DNA from: Bradyrhizobium elkanii WSM2783
GTDB taxonomy: Bacteria > Pseudomonadota > Alphaproteobacteria > Rhizobiales > Xanthobacteraceae
Length of the DNA: 51,157 nt
Direction of reading: 5' to 3'
NCBI RefSeq assembly: GCF_000472865.1
Contig: NZ_AXAP01000062.1
Location: 1 to 51,157 of the forward strand
Shown here one piece after another: positions 8,636 to 17,272 of this stretch (positions are counted from its first letter, which is position 1; every line of letters starts with the position of its first letter). Under the pieces are notes generated by a model. That model ran no database searches and had not been told where the DNA came from. It saw nothing but the letters and a program-made list of their open reading frames with translations. The translations under genes and the position numbers were made by a program.

Positions 8636-9852
8636 CTAGACTGCCCCGTCGCCATCACCATCATCGAGGAACAGATCATCGTCATCCTCGTCGAAGTCGT
8701 CATTCACTCGATAAACCCCCGCCCGATACGGCATTGACGAATATTCGCGGGTCTTAATGCCGGAGAAGCCCATCGCGATCCCGAGCACCGTGCCCCTGTA
8801 TTCGCAGCACGCCGGCCTCGTGCGATATCGTTCCGACCCTGACAATGCTGCTGACATCGACCCGTCCGGACACCCAGCGCCCATGCGCGGACGAGGACGT
8901 GGCCTCGAACCGATCAAAAGTGAATTCGACGGCAACCTTGTTCGCCTTCCGTCCACCATCGATGGTCTGGCCGGGGCCTTCGGATTTTGAGTTCTGCCTC
9001 GCGAAGTTGTGCAATCCTTGCACCAGAATGAAGTCTCCCGGAGTGAGGAGCGCTGACAGTACCCCGCGCTCCAAATCATCGGAAATGTTTGCTACCTTCA
9101 GCTTTTCCAAGGTGTTGTGCAGGACGTCGCGAACATACGAATACAGTTGGCGGCCATAGCTATCGCTATACATCCAGCCCATGGCTTCCATGCGAGACAT
9201 GACGATGCCGTTTCGGTCGCACAGGTCCAGTATCGAAGCTGTCCAGGTCTTTGAACACCACGCCTTGTTGAGCCGCCAGCTCAAAAAGGCGCTGATGGTT
9301 GAAATAAACCCAAGCGGAATGGTTCTCACGGGACTGGTCGAGAATGGCCTTGGTACCCATCTTGGCCACCTCAGCTTCCCATTCTTTCTTCAAGCCGCGA
9401 AGTGTTGCGGCATCGAGATTTTGGGTCAGCTCGCTTTTCGAGTGAACCCTGACGTGATCCAGCGTGCAAAGCACGGACAGGTTAGCCACACTATGGTCGC
9501 GTGTTTCAGCCCACTTGTTGATGTGGTGCACGATCACGCCCCGCTTGGGCCTTCGGCACACACAGCAAGTGAACGCGTTGGCAAAAAGGACTTCGATCAG
9601 GTTCCTTAACGGTGGAGGTGGACGGCCATCACCGAGGATGTTGTCGACCACAAGCTTGTTCAGGCCGAACTTCTTAAGGTCGGCCCGGTTCATCTGCTTG
9701 AGCTTCGTCGCGGTGTAACCGTCCTTCCTCAGCTTGACCGCCTGCGTCGTGCTCATTCCATAACCGATGAAAGCGAGGTCCGTCCTGTTGGTCCCACTGT
9801 CGGGTTGCACCCTCGTGCCAGGCTCTTCTCGGTCAATGCGGCTCACGGTCAT
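8636..9852 (-). pseudogene. HNH endonuclease-like gene broken by two frameshifts
   Basis: The first frame (from 9852) encodes a small helical N-terminal region, then an HNH-type zinc nuclease core: FTCCVCRRPKRG, VIVHHINKW, and NLSVLCTLDHVRVH, giving paired Cys and His residues and the HH dyad. Near 9225 (after VVFKDLDSF) the likely continuation moves to another frame (ILDLCDRNGIVMSR through VRVGTISHEAGV). Near 8790 it moves again to a frame ending in an Asp-rich tail (DDFDEDDDDLFLDDGDGDGAV). Each step is consistent with one extra base. HNH proteins of this size often belong to restriction or other defence systems. The start could also be the Met at 9756. Genuine decay or sequencing error are both possible. 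Confidence 0.55.
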
Positions 9853-10062
9853 TTCCTAATCAGGAAGGCGTCGGGCTTGTATGTTGGTGACGTGTTCAGT
9901 ATCGCTGATGGACGTTTGGTGCAGTTCGATGCCGTGTTCGGGGCGACGGGACTAAATGGTATGTGCAAACTTGGATCGGCAATCACTGGTCTTGCGAAGA
10001 TGAGACGATTGAACCAGCTGACTCGTTGCCCAATTCGAACCGATAAAAGCGTAGGCTATGCG

Positions 10063-10677
10063 CTAATTGGCCTTCATGATCTTGTCCGGCAACCGAGCCT
10101 CCTTGCTAAAGATACTCAGCTCATTCATTAGCTTTTCCCAGAAGCCGAACGCCTCGATGAAGGCAAGCTCGGCATCAATCTCCTTATCGTTGTGCGTGAT
10201 GCGAAGGGTCATTTTGAGGTCGCCTGGCTTCGCGAAGCCGGCCCCCTCGACGACCTTTTCATACACGGCTTGCGCTTTAATATTGTGGTCGACCTTGTTC
10301 TTTCGCATGTGCTTTGAGCCATTCGCAATCTCACGGCATACTTTCAGCTCATCACAATGGAGAACAACGGCGTCCTGAAGCTTCTCGAGCCCCCGCTTGA
10401 TGCCGGTCGGGGTGCATTCAAAGACGAACTGGAATTTTGCGGCGAGCTTCTTCCGGGTCGCGCAGTCGTACTGCCAAAGCCAGTCGGTCATGTGCCATGC
10501 GGTTACGGCGGTGTTGAACGCGTGGAAGAGCGGTTCGGGGGCGGCCTCGTTGTCCTTCCAGACGGACATTGAGTCGATGAGACCGTTCAGCTCCCAAGCG
10601 AGCTTGGTCCACATGTGTTGCGGGTGGTCCATCCCGAACACAGTCGAGATTTCGCTGGGCTTCGGCTGCTCAACCAT
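10063..10677 (-). CDS. Hypothetical helical protein, possibly HEPN-like
   Basis: 204 residues, mainly alpha-helical by composition. The segment FHAFNTAVTAWHMTDWLWQY followed by CREIANGSKHMRKNKVD recalls a widespread group of uncharacterised bacterial proteins; the REIANGSKH stretch is similar to, but not a strict match for, the R-x(4-6)-H motif of HEPN ribonucleases. GGAGGT sits 5 bases ahead of the ATG, so the start is well supported. It stands alone between a frameshifted HNH gene and the seven-gene operon. Assignment to HEPN is speculative. Confidence 0.6.
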   Translation of the reverse strand: MVEQPKPSEISTVFGMDHPQHMWTKLAWELNGLIDSMSVWKDNEAAPEPLFHAFNTAVTAWHMTDWLWQYDCATRKKLAAKFQFVFECTPTGIKRGLEKLQDAVVLHCDELKVCREIANGSKHMRKNKVDHNIKAQAVYEKVVEGAGFAKPGDLKMTLRITHNDKEIDAELAFIEAFGFWEKLMNELSIFSKEARLPDKIMKAN

Positions 10678-11230
10678 AAGTACCTCCGGGGGCAGTGCCG
10701 GTAACTTCTAATTGGGACGGAACTTGGCGTCCAGCGGGGCCGCATTCGCCGAAGGAACATCAATATGAAGCGGAAAAAGATACTCTTCGACCCCAGAGTC
10801 CCCCACCTGGATCCATCAAGGCCTGATCTGTGGGAAGGGCCAGGCCATCGGCAAGCCTCATCGATCGCTATCGAAATTGAAAGCAGCGGTTAGCTGCGGA
10901 AATTACAGCGGCTCGCCAAATGCCAGATGACGGCACATCCCGAACGGCCGGTTGGCTGGCAGTCGCGAATCGCCAGGTTGGTGCTGGGCGGGAATCATCG
11001 ACCGTCTGACGATGCGCCGTAGGACGCATACGAGCGCTCGCGACAAATGAGCCTGCGACAGCAACGGTCCGGCGATGAATCTAGCGATCCGAGGCGCCGC
11101 GTTACGACATAAGGCGCGAGGCTGGCTCGACTTCCGCGCCCATTGACGTTGACCCTGCTTCTCGCCTGCGAGTCCCTCCCGGTTTCTCTTCGGCCGGCAA
11201 AGCGTCACGGCGAGGGGGGGAACAGAACAC
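10678..11230. other. 550-bp gap without a convincing gene
   Basis: Several frames are open but none looks protein-like or carries a good start. It may contain the promoter of the minus-strand gene that starts at 10677. The far end runs into the operon promoter at 11231. Confidence 0.4.
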
Positions 11231-11265
11231 TTGACGAACATTCAACCCAACGATATCGTTGGGTT
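11231..11265 (+). promoter_or_regulatory. Promoter with 22-bp palindromic operator, leaderless start predicted
   Basis: TTGACG (11231-11236) and TATCGT (11254-11259) are 17 bases apart. The -10 lies within a perfect 22-bp palindrome, 11244-11265: AACCCAACGAT followed by its exact reverse complement. The ATG of the first gene begins at 11266, the base after the palindrome and about where transcription should start, so the mRNA may be leaderless. A repressor bound here would block RNA polymerase directly; the XRE-ImmA protein encoded second in the operon is the obvious candidate. Confidence 0.7.
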
Positions 11266-11703
11266 ATGCTTCCCGATGCAGACTCATCGACCGGCTACTT
11301 GCCCCCTGGGGTGCACGACGCACCTTGGAGCGAGGTCGCGCCACGTTTCAGCTGCAATGGTCACCGCACCCGTCTCGTCGGCGGCCTGCTGGCGGCCCTG
11401 CAAAATCTCGCGGGGGCAGGCTGCCGGTCGATCCTGCTCGACGGAAGCTTCGTTTCACAGAAGGACTTGCCGGAGGACTATGACGGAGCCTGGGATACAC
11501 GAGGGGTCGACCCCTATCGTCTGGACCCCGTGCTGCTTGATTTCACAAATGGTCGAGCAGCCATGAAATCCAAATATCTAGGCGAACTCTTTCCGGCATC
11601 GTCCCTCGCCGCCCCCGGTGTGCTCTACCCGGACTTCTTCATGAAGGACCGTAACGGGGTGCCCAAAGGCGTCGTCAACATCGACCTTGGGAGCCTGCCA
11701 TGA
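11266..11703 (+). CDS. DUF6932-like minimal nucleotidyltransferase protein
   Basis: 145 residues. It opens with GYLPPGVHDAPWSEV and carries GS at residues 60-61 followed by D71-Y-D73 (LLDGSFVSQKDLPEDYDGAW), which matches the GS...DxD signature of nucleotidyltransferase folds. The overall pattern fits what I remember of DUF6932. Such proteins occur next to XRE regulators and may act as toxins or regulators by nucleotide transfer; that role is inference. The ATG at 11266 directly follows the palindromic operator. The stop overlaps the next gene's start (ATGA at 11700), so the two are translationally coupled. An upstream in-frame start at 11143 is rejected because it would put the promoter inside the gene. 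Confidence 0.75.
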   Translation: MLPDADSSTGYLPPGVHDAPWSEVAPRFSCNGHRTRLVGGLLAALQNLAGAGCRSILLDGSFVSQKDLPEDYDGAWDTRGVDPYRLDPVLLDFTNGRAAMKSKYLGELFPASSLAAPGVLYPDFFMKDRNGVPKGVVNIDLGSLP

Positions 11704-13148
11704 TCACCAACGAGCGGCAGTACAAGATCACACGGAGTGAGGCCGACCGATTTCGCAAGGCCATCAGCGATCTGGCGCAAGCGCCGGTGCGAGCCGACGT
11801 GCATCCGCGCCTGCTTCAAGCGGAGCGCGAGGCCATGGAGAGCCAACTTGCTGACCTGCAGGCTGAGCTTGCCGAATATGATCGCCTGAAGTCCGCCGAC
11901 CTCTCGGTGATCTCAATCAACTCATTCGACGAACTTGCCGACGGCCTTATCCGGGCACGAATCGCGAGCGGACTCAGCCAGAAGGCTCTCGCCGACCGGC
12001 TTGGGCTCAAAGAACAGCAAATCCAGCGTTACGAGGCCGAGCGCTACGCATCTGCCAGCTATCAGCGCCTGCGGGAGATCGCCAATGCGCTGGGCGTGCG
12101 CATTAGGAACGACATTCTCCTGCCTGTGGCTCCCAACAGCTTCGGCGGGCTTGTCAGCAAGCTGCGCCAGGTGGGACTTGATCGCGAGTTTCTGTTGACG
12201 CGGCTGTTGCCCTCGGTCGACGCGGCGCGTGCCAGCGGCGAAGTCGCTAGCGAGGACGACGACTATACTTTGACAGCTAGAGCGGGCACGGTGCTGGAGC
12301 GCGTTTTCGGCTGGAGCCGCGATAATGTTTTCGGCCCGCAGGCGCTGGTCGCACCGCGCTTCGCTGCGGCCGAAGCACGGTTCAAGATGCCCGCAAATCG
12401 GGCGCAGGCATCGACCAGCCTTTATGCCGCCTACGCGAACTATCTCGCCGTTGTCGCGCTCAAAGGGGCACGATCACTGCCCAAGACCGAAATCCCAACT
12501 GATCCGGCGGTCATGCATCGACGCATTCAGGAGACCTACAAGACCATCGATCTTAAGAGCGCGCTTCATACAGCTTGGGATCTTGGTGTCGTTGTTTTAC
12601 CGCTTCGCGATCGCGGTACTTTTCATGGCGCCTGCTGGCGCTATGGCGGCCGCAACGCGGTTGTACTGAAACAAACGTCTAAGCATGAAGCACGATGGCT
12701 GTTCGATCTGCTGCACGAACTCTTTCATGCAGGCCAACGCCCGGAAGCCGACACACTAGAGGTGATCGAGGCGGACGAGACTTCCGCCGAACGGCGCAAC
12801 TCGAACGAGGAAATCGCCGCCAGCCAATTCGCCGGCGAAGTTGTACTTGACGGCAAGGCCGAGACCTTGGCGCAGGCCTGCGTTCGGGCTGCACGTAAGT
12901 CGGTGGAGCGGCTGAAGAGCGTCGTCCCGACAATTGCGGCAAAGAATGGGGTGAACGTTGGAGCGCTGGCTAACTATCTCGCCTTCCGTCTCTCCTGGCA
13001 GGGCGTGAATTGGTGGGGCACGGCGGCCAACCTGCAGGCAGATAACAGCGATCCCTGGACGATTGCGCGCGACGTCTTCGTCGAGCGCTTTCCCTATGAC
13101 ATTGACAACGAGCTCGATCGGCAACTGCTCGATCGGGCGCTGCATTGA
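11700..13148 (+). CDS. XRE-family regulator with ImmA/IrrE metallopeptidase domain
   Basis: 482 residues. The N-terminal ~65 residues form a charged coiled-coil-like segment. A helix-turn-helix of XRE type lies at about 78-135 (IRARIASGLSQKALADRLGL, then QQIQRYEAERY). The C-terminal half contains the ImmA/IrrE zinc-protease motif HELFH at 339-343 with a third-ligand candidate Glu near 370 in NEEIAASQFAGE. Proteins of this design repress a promoter until the peptidase domain is activated, as in the ImmA-ImmR and IrrE-DdrO systems; here both functions are in one chain. It probably binds the palindrome at 11244-11265 and controls the whole operon. It overlaps its upstream gene by 4 bases and is followed 9 bases later by the next gene. 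Confidence 0.85.
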   Translation: MITNERQYKITRSEADRFRKAISDLAQAPVRADVHPRLLQAEREAMESQLADLQAELAEYDRLKSADLSVISINSFDELADGLIRARIASGLSQKALADRLGLKEQQIQRYEAERYASASYQRLREIANALGVRIRNDILLPVAPNSFGGLVSKLRQVGLDREFLLTRLLPSVDAARASGEVASEDDDYTLTARAGTVLERVFGWSRDNVFGPQALVAPRFAAAEARFKMPANRAQASTSLYAAYANYLAVVALKGARSLPKTEIPTDPAVMHRRIQETYKTIDLKSALHTAWDLGVVVLPLRDRGTFHGACWRYGGRNAVVLKQTSKHEARWLFDLLHELFHAGQRPEADTLEVIEADETSAERRNSNEEIAASQFAGEVVLDGKAETLAQACVRAARKSVERLKSVVPTIAAKNGVNVGALANYLAFRLSWQGVNWWGTAANLQADNSDPWTIARDVFVERFPYDIDNELDRQLLDRALH

Positions 13149-13157
13149 GGTCCTTTC

Positions 13158-13766
13158 ATGTCCGAATTTCAGAAACCGGCGCCGCTCGACATCACGTGCA
13201 CGTCGACCGATTGCGATAATGACCTGCACTGCTTCAAGCAACTAAAGAAGATGCCGCCGGACCAGCGCGGCAAATGCCGAGCGTGCGGGGCAGATCTAGT
13301 CGATTGGAAGCGCCTGCACCGCCGCGACAAAGGCGACGCAGCGCACACCTTCGAAGCGCTTCAGCATGAGCTGATACGTCATCACTTTTTCCACCGTCCC
13401 GTTGACGAACAAGCAATGCGCCATGCCCAGCGAAAGGGACGCATCGCGCTGAAGGGCGCCGCTCGCGACCGCCTCGGAAAATATCTGGCGGTCGCCGAGC
13501 CACCTCGCGACGGTCGCCAGACCCCCCTCGAAGGCAATGCGATCTATTACGCGCAGCACGCGACCGCGACATGCTGCCGGACATGCCTTCAGTATTGGCA
13601 TAACATTCCGAAAGGCCGACCACTGACGACCGCGGAATTCGATTATTGCGCCACCCTTGTTGACCTCTTCCTCGATGAGAAACTGCCCGATCTAGCGGAT
13701 GAGCCGACGAAGGTGCCTCCCCGCCCCCGCGGCTTGCCGCCCGAACCGGAGGGACCACATCCGTGA
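13158..13766 (+). CDS. Cys-rich DUF4186-like protein
   Basis: 202 residues. The N-terminal part has Cys at about 14, 19, 25, 40 and 43, with the last two as CRACG, resembling a zinc ribbon. The middle contains RHHFFHRPVDEQA. The C-terminal part, from TPLEGNAIYYAQHATATCC through RTCLQYWHNIPKGRPLT, matches my memory of DUF4186, a small family of unknown function seen in bacteria and prophages. The conserved His and CCxxC suggest metal binding. The extra N-terminal zinc-ribbon-like domain is unusual for that family as I remember it. Its stop overlaps the GTG start of the radical SAM gene (GTGA), so the two are probably made together. Confidence 0.65.
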   Translation: MSEFQKPAPLDITCTSTDCDNDLHCFKQLKKMPPDQRGKCRACGADLVDWKRLHRRDKGDAAHTFEALQHELIRHHFFHRPVDEQAMRHAQRKGRIALKGAARDRLGKYLAVAEPPRDGRQTPLEGNAIYYAQHATATCCRTCLQYWHNIPKGRPLTTAEFDYCATLVDLFLDEKLPDLADEPTKVPPRPRGLPPEPEGPHP

Positions 13767-14794
13767 CAAGCGCGGTCAAGCCAATCGATACCAGGCGATT
13801 CGCCGCGCGACTACGCGAACGGGCGATCGACGTCGAAGGCGGCCGCGTCTTGATCTCTCGCCTCGCCGGCTCGGGCCAGGAGGCTGACCTCACGCTTCCG
13901 GCCAACTGCAACGGCTACGGCCGGGTTCGCCATTTCCGGTTGGCGACGGCCAAGGGCTGGCCAGCAAATCCGCTCCCGCTTGCGCCGGCCTGCCGCGCGC
14001 TAGGTATCGCGCCGGTTCCGGACATGATGACCGCGCTAGTGTTTCAGAACGCTGCCTGTGCATGGCGCTGCTGGTACTGTTTCGTTCCGGAGGAGTTACT
14101 GAAGGCCGATCTCAATCGCTCAGCGTGGTTCACGGCAGCGGAACTGGTCGACCTATATCGTCAAATCCCGGACGGCCCTCGGATCATCGACCTCTCGGGA
14201 GGGTCGCCGGACCTGGTGCCCGAATGGACGCCTTGGATGATGCGAGCGCTCGCCGATGCTGGCCTTGCTAAAACGACCTATCTCTGGACCGACGACAACC
14301 TTAGCACCACCTATCTGTTCGACGCTCTGCCGCCTGACGACCTCGCGCTGCTGCGTCGCTACCGCAACTATGGTCGCGTTTGCTGCATCAAGGGCTTCGA
14401 CGGGCGCTCATTCGCTTTCAACACAGGCGCCGCGCCTCGGGATTACGACCACCAATTCGAGGTGCTTCAGCGGGTGCTTGAACTGGGGCTAGACGTCTAC
14501 GGATATGTGACGTTGACGTCCCCGCACGATGATGGCGTCGCTCACGGCGTCGCCGACTTGATCGACCGCCTGCAGACAATTGATCCACACTATCCGCTCC
14601 GCGTAGTTCCCTTGCGGATCCAGGTGTTCACGCCGGTCGAACAGCGTCTTGCCCGTGATGATGCTCGTGAGAGAAGCCTCGTCGTCCAGGAGGAAGCTAT
14701 AGCAGCCTGGACCAGCGAGCTTGAGCGCCGCTTTCCTCCAGACCTGCGTGCGTTGCCAATCTGTGACGTGCCGCTTCTTACGAGGCCGGCATGA
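13763..14794 (+). CDS. Radical SAM enzyme of unknown specificity
   Basis: 343 residues. The [4Fe-4S]-binding motif CAWRCWYC is at residues 99-106 (the standard CxxxCxxC). A GGSPDLVPEW segment around 155 corresponds to the SAM-binding GGE-type motif, and the rest is consistent with a TIM-barrel. Such enzymes make a 5'-deoxyadenosyl radical to modify a substrate by methylation, C-C or C-S bond formation or rearrangement. There is no SPASM or B12-binding domain, and no peptide precursor gene nearby, so a RiPP role is not supported. Neighbouring methyltransferase, ASCH and kinase genes favour a nucleotide, DNA or RNA substrate (inference). It starts at a GTG overlapping the previous stop and its own stop overlaps the next ATG. 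Confidence 0.8.
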   Translation: MTSAVKPIDTRRFAARLRERAIDVEGGRVLISRLAGSGQEADLTLPANCNGYGRVRHFRLATAKGWPANPLPLAPACRALGIAPVPDMMTALVFQNAACAWRCWYCFVPEELLKADLNRSAWFTAAELVDLYRQIPDGPRIIDLSGGSPDLVPEWTPWMMRALADAGLAKTTYLWTDDNLSTTYLFDALPPDDLALLRRYRNYGRVCCIKGFDGRSFAFNTGAAPRDYDHQFEVLQRVLELGLDVYGYVTLTSPHDDGVAHGVADLIDRLQTIDPHYPLRVVPLRIQVFTPVEQRLARDDARERSLVVQEEAIAAWTSELERRFPPDLRALPICDVPLLTRPA

Positions 14795-16128
14795 TCGCTT
14801 CACGCCGCTCCTTGTCGCAGGCTGCATTTGCTGCACGGATCGATATCGCTACCAAGTCAGCGATCACGGATGGCGCGACCAGCTTTGCAGCGCTCTTGCG
14901 GGGACTACCTAGCGTTTATCCAACCGAGGCCTTGGCGTCGGTCGATCGGCTAGTAGACGACAAGGCAATTGACCCTGCCGTTGCGGCCTCAATCCGCCGA
15001 GAGGCATCCGTCACCGCTGCAGCTGCGGTGGCCGAGGGTCGATCTCTGTTACCGCTTCCGCACCCGTTGGACTACGAATGGCGGTTCACGCCTGACGCTG
15101 CACGTTCGCTGCTCAATCGCGCCGCCGACTTGACGCCCGCTAAAGGAGACCTGCTCCTGTTCGGAACGCCGGGCCTTGCCGTCGAGGCGCTGACCTTACC
15201 TATCGGCCGGCGCCTAGCCTTCCTCGCCGAGGGCAATGACATCACTGATCGTGTCCTCGCCCTCAATCGTGCCACTGGATCTCCGCTGGCCATCGCGTTC
15301 TGCAGCGGCGGTCTACCCCGTGAGAGCGCCGACGCGGTCCTTCTCGATCCACCCTGGTATCTTGATTTCGTACGTCCCATGCTTTCGGCCGCTGCGCACG
15401 CGTGCCGCCCCGGAGGCGTCGTGCTGATCAGCCTAGCGCCCAACGGCGCGCGGCCGAGTGCGGAGGCCGATAGGCATACCACCATTGGCTTCGCCCGACG
15501 GCTCGGACTCGCCGTGATAGACCATTCACCGCTGGCTATCGGGTATGAAACACCCTTCTTCGAGCGCAACGCTCTGGCAGCCGCCGGCATCTATCCGCCG
15601 CCGCAGTGGCGTCGCGGCGACCTTGTGGTGTTCAGAAAGACGTGCGCACCCACAAGGCCGCCGCCTGCGTCTTCGGTCCGCCGTCGTGAATGGAACGAAG
15701 TTGGCATCGGCCGCATGCGACTGTTCATAAGAAGAGCTGACGAGGCGAACTCTGACGAGGCAAGCCTGACATCGTTGGTCGACGGCGATATCTTGCCAAC
15801 CGTAAGCCGCCGCGATCCCCGCCGTCGACTGGCCAACGTCTGGACTTCCGGAAATCGCATCTTTCACACAGGCAATCCACAGCTTGTGCTTGAGGCGGCG
15901 ATTTCGTGCGCTGGCGAAGCGATAGGATCTGGTGTTCAACCTCGGCTCTGGAGCACAATTCGCGAGCGTAAGACGCTGGAGCGAGTCGCGGCCGAGCTGC
16001 GGGCCCTCGCAGCGATCGAGGCGCAAGAAGAGGGCAAAGTGCCGACAGTTGCGACGGAACGGAGTGTGGCTTGGAGGTGGAGCTCAACGAACTACTCAAG
16101 CAGGTCGACGGCCACGATTTCTGGCTGA
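14791..16128 (+). CDS. SAM-dependent methyltransferase with DPPW motif
   Basis: 445 residues. LLLFGTPGLAVEAL near 121-134 fits a SAM-binding motif I and VLLDPPWYLDF at about 183-193 contains DPPW (186-189), the catalytic motif of amino-methyltransferases acting on N6-adenine, N4-cytosine or glutamine. The N-terminal ~95 residues are helical and could recognise the substrate. The C-terminal ~150 residues (after VVFRK) have no domain I recognise. The position between a radical SAM enzyme and an ASCH protein suggests a shared nucleic-acid or nucleotide target. Coupled by ATGA to the upstream gene; its 3' end overlaps the ASCH gene by 58 bases. Confidence 0.75.
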   Translation: MIASRRSLSQAAFAARIDIATKSAITDGATSFAALLRGLPSVYPTEALASVDRLVDDKAIDPAVAASIRREASVTAAAAVAEGRSLLPLPHPLDYEWRFTPDAARSLLNRAADLTPAKGDLLLFGTPGLAVEALTLPIGRRLAFLAEGNDITDRVLALNRATGSPLAIAFCSGGLPRESADAVLLDPPWYLDFVRPMLSAAAHACRPGGVVLISLAPNGARPSAEADRHTTIGFARRLGLAVIDHSPLAIGYETPFFERNALAAAGIYPPPQWRRGDLVVFRKTCAPTRPPPASSVRRREWNEVGIGRMRLFIRRADEANSDEASLTSLVDGDILPTVSRRDPRRRLANVWTSGNRIFHTGNPQLVLEAAISCAGEAIGSGVQPRLWSTIRERKTLERVAAELRALAAIEAQEEGKVPTVATERSVAWRWSSTNYSSRSTATISG

Positions 16129-16574
16129 CCTATCTCTCAGACGCAGCCCGGCCGACGAGCTGGATCGGCATCCATCTTGCAATCTTTGCCGAGCCGTTCC
16201 TTTCAATGGTCCTCTCCGGCGAGAAGACAATCGAGTCCCGCTTCAGTCGCAATCGGTGCGCGCCTTACGGCGAGATCTACGACGGCGACATTATTCTCCT
16301 TAAGGAGGTGGCTGGGCCGATCTGCGGCCTAGCGCTCGCGCGTCGTATCTGGTCCTATGACCTCGGCCACGAACCGCTTGACCACATCCGAAATCGCTTT
16401 GGCGCGGGCGTCCGGGCCGATGATGAATTTTGGTCCTCTCGTGCCGACGCTCTTTATGCAACCTTGATTGAACTCGATGCACCCACTTCAATCGCGCCGG
16501 TAAGCTGTGATAAACGTGACCGGCGGGGCTGGGTGTCCCTGCGATCGCGTCAGATGACATTTAGTTTTGCATGA
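16071..16574 (+). CDS. ASCH-domain protein
   Basis: 167 residues. The segment IGIHLAIFAEPFLSMVLSGE followed by KTIESRFSRNR (residues ~51-61) is the signature of ASCH domains, PUA-like beta-barrels that bind RNA or modified nucleosides; some hydrolyse N4-acetylcytidine. The start is a TTG at 16071 with GGAG about 7 bases upstream; the next Met falls inside the domain, so this non-ATG start is needed. It overlaps the methyltransferase gene by 58 bases and the kinase gene by 4 (ATGA). In this operon it could recognise the modified base; that is inference. Confidence 0.75.
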   Translation: MEVELNELLKQVDGHDFWLTYLSDAARPTSWIGIHLAIFAEPFLSMVLSGEKTIESRFSRNRCAPYGEIYDGDIILLKEVAGPICGLALARRIWSYDLGHEPLDHIRNRFGAGVRADDEFWSSRADALYATLIELDAPTSIAPVSCDKRDRRGWVSLRSRQMTFSFA

Positions 16575-17182
16575 GTTTGTTGCTCTGTTTTTCAGGCCAA
16601 ATTGGCAGCGGCAAGTCCTCTGTCAGCACAGCGGTTGCCGCAGCACTGGGCTGCGGACGGACTAGCTTTGGCGATTACCTGCGGAGCGAGATCGCTCGTC
16701 TGGGCGGTGATCCAAACGACCGCAAAGCATTGCAGGACTTTGGTCAGAAGCGGGTCGAGGACGATTCAGCGGCATTCTGCCGCGACGTACTTGCTGCCGG
16801 CGGTTTTCAAGCTGGCGACAACTTTGTGATCGACGGCATCCGGCATGTCGAGATATTTGAGCTACTTGCAGCGGTGGCCAAGCCATCCGAAGCCCGCCTA
16901 TTGTATCTCGGCGCCCCCGAGACTACGCGCAACGACCGAGTTCAATCCAGGGACGATGCCCAAGATTTCGTGCGAGAATCCACCCATCAGGTCGAGACCG
17001 AATTGCAAGACGCGCTCCCAAAACGTGCTGACGCCGTTATTGACGCGAGCCAACCATTCGATCGGGTCGTGGCTGACTGCGTCGAATTGGTCCGCAGCTG
17101 GCAGCAGCGCTTTGTGATACGCAATCGTCGCTCGAACTCGACATCCAAGACTAGGGCCCGCGAACGCGACGACGGCACATAA
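16571..17182 (+). CDS. P-loop nucleotide (dNMP-like) kinase
   Basis: 203 residues. The Walker A motif GQIGSGKS is at 9-16, followed by a GDYLRSEI segment typical of the NMP-binding region, FVIDGIRH near 90 and a RNDRVQSRDDA segment that could be the LID arginines. The pattern resembles deoxynucleoside monophosphate kinases and related adenylate-kinase-fold proteins, including phage enzymes that phosphorylate modified deoxynucleotides. It ends the operon. No clear terminator follows; 17183-17272 is a short spacer before the HEPN-like gene. Confidence 0.75.
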   Translation: MSLLLCFSGQIGSGKSSVSTAVAAALGCGRTSFGDYLRSEIARLGGDPNDRKALQDFGQKRVEDDSAAFCRDVLAAGGFQAGDNFVIDGIRHVEIFELLAAVAKPSEARLLYLGAPETTRNDRVQSRDDAQDFVRESTHQVETELQDALPKRADAVIDASQPFDRVVADCVELVRSWQQRFVIRNRRSNSTSKTRARERDDGT

Positions 17183-17272
17183 GCAAGCCGCTGCCCGCAG
17201 ATTTGAACGCTTGGACTACGCTTTGCACCGAAGTCGGTTGAGCGGCTTGGCGGGAAAAAGAGAGGCAAGAAG

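Noticed and set aside
10903..10938. Minus-strand MCRHLAFGEPL, like the start of a class II glutamine amidotransferase
   Set aside because: Stops after 11 residues and nothing similar follows in the other frames; probably chance.
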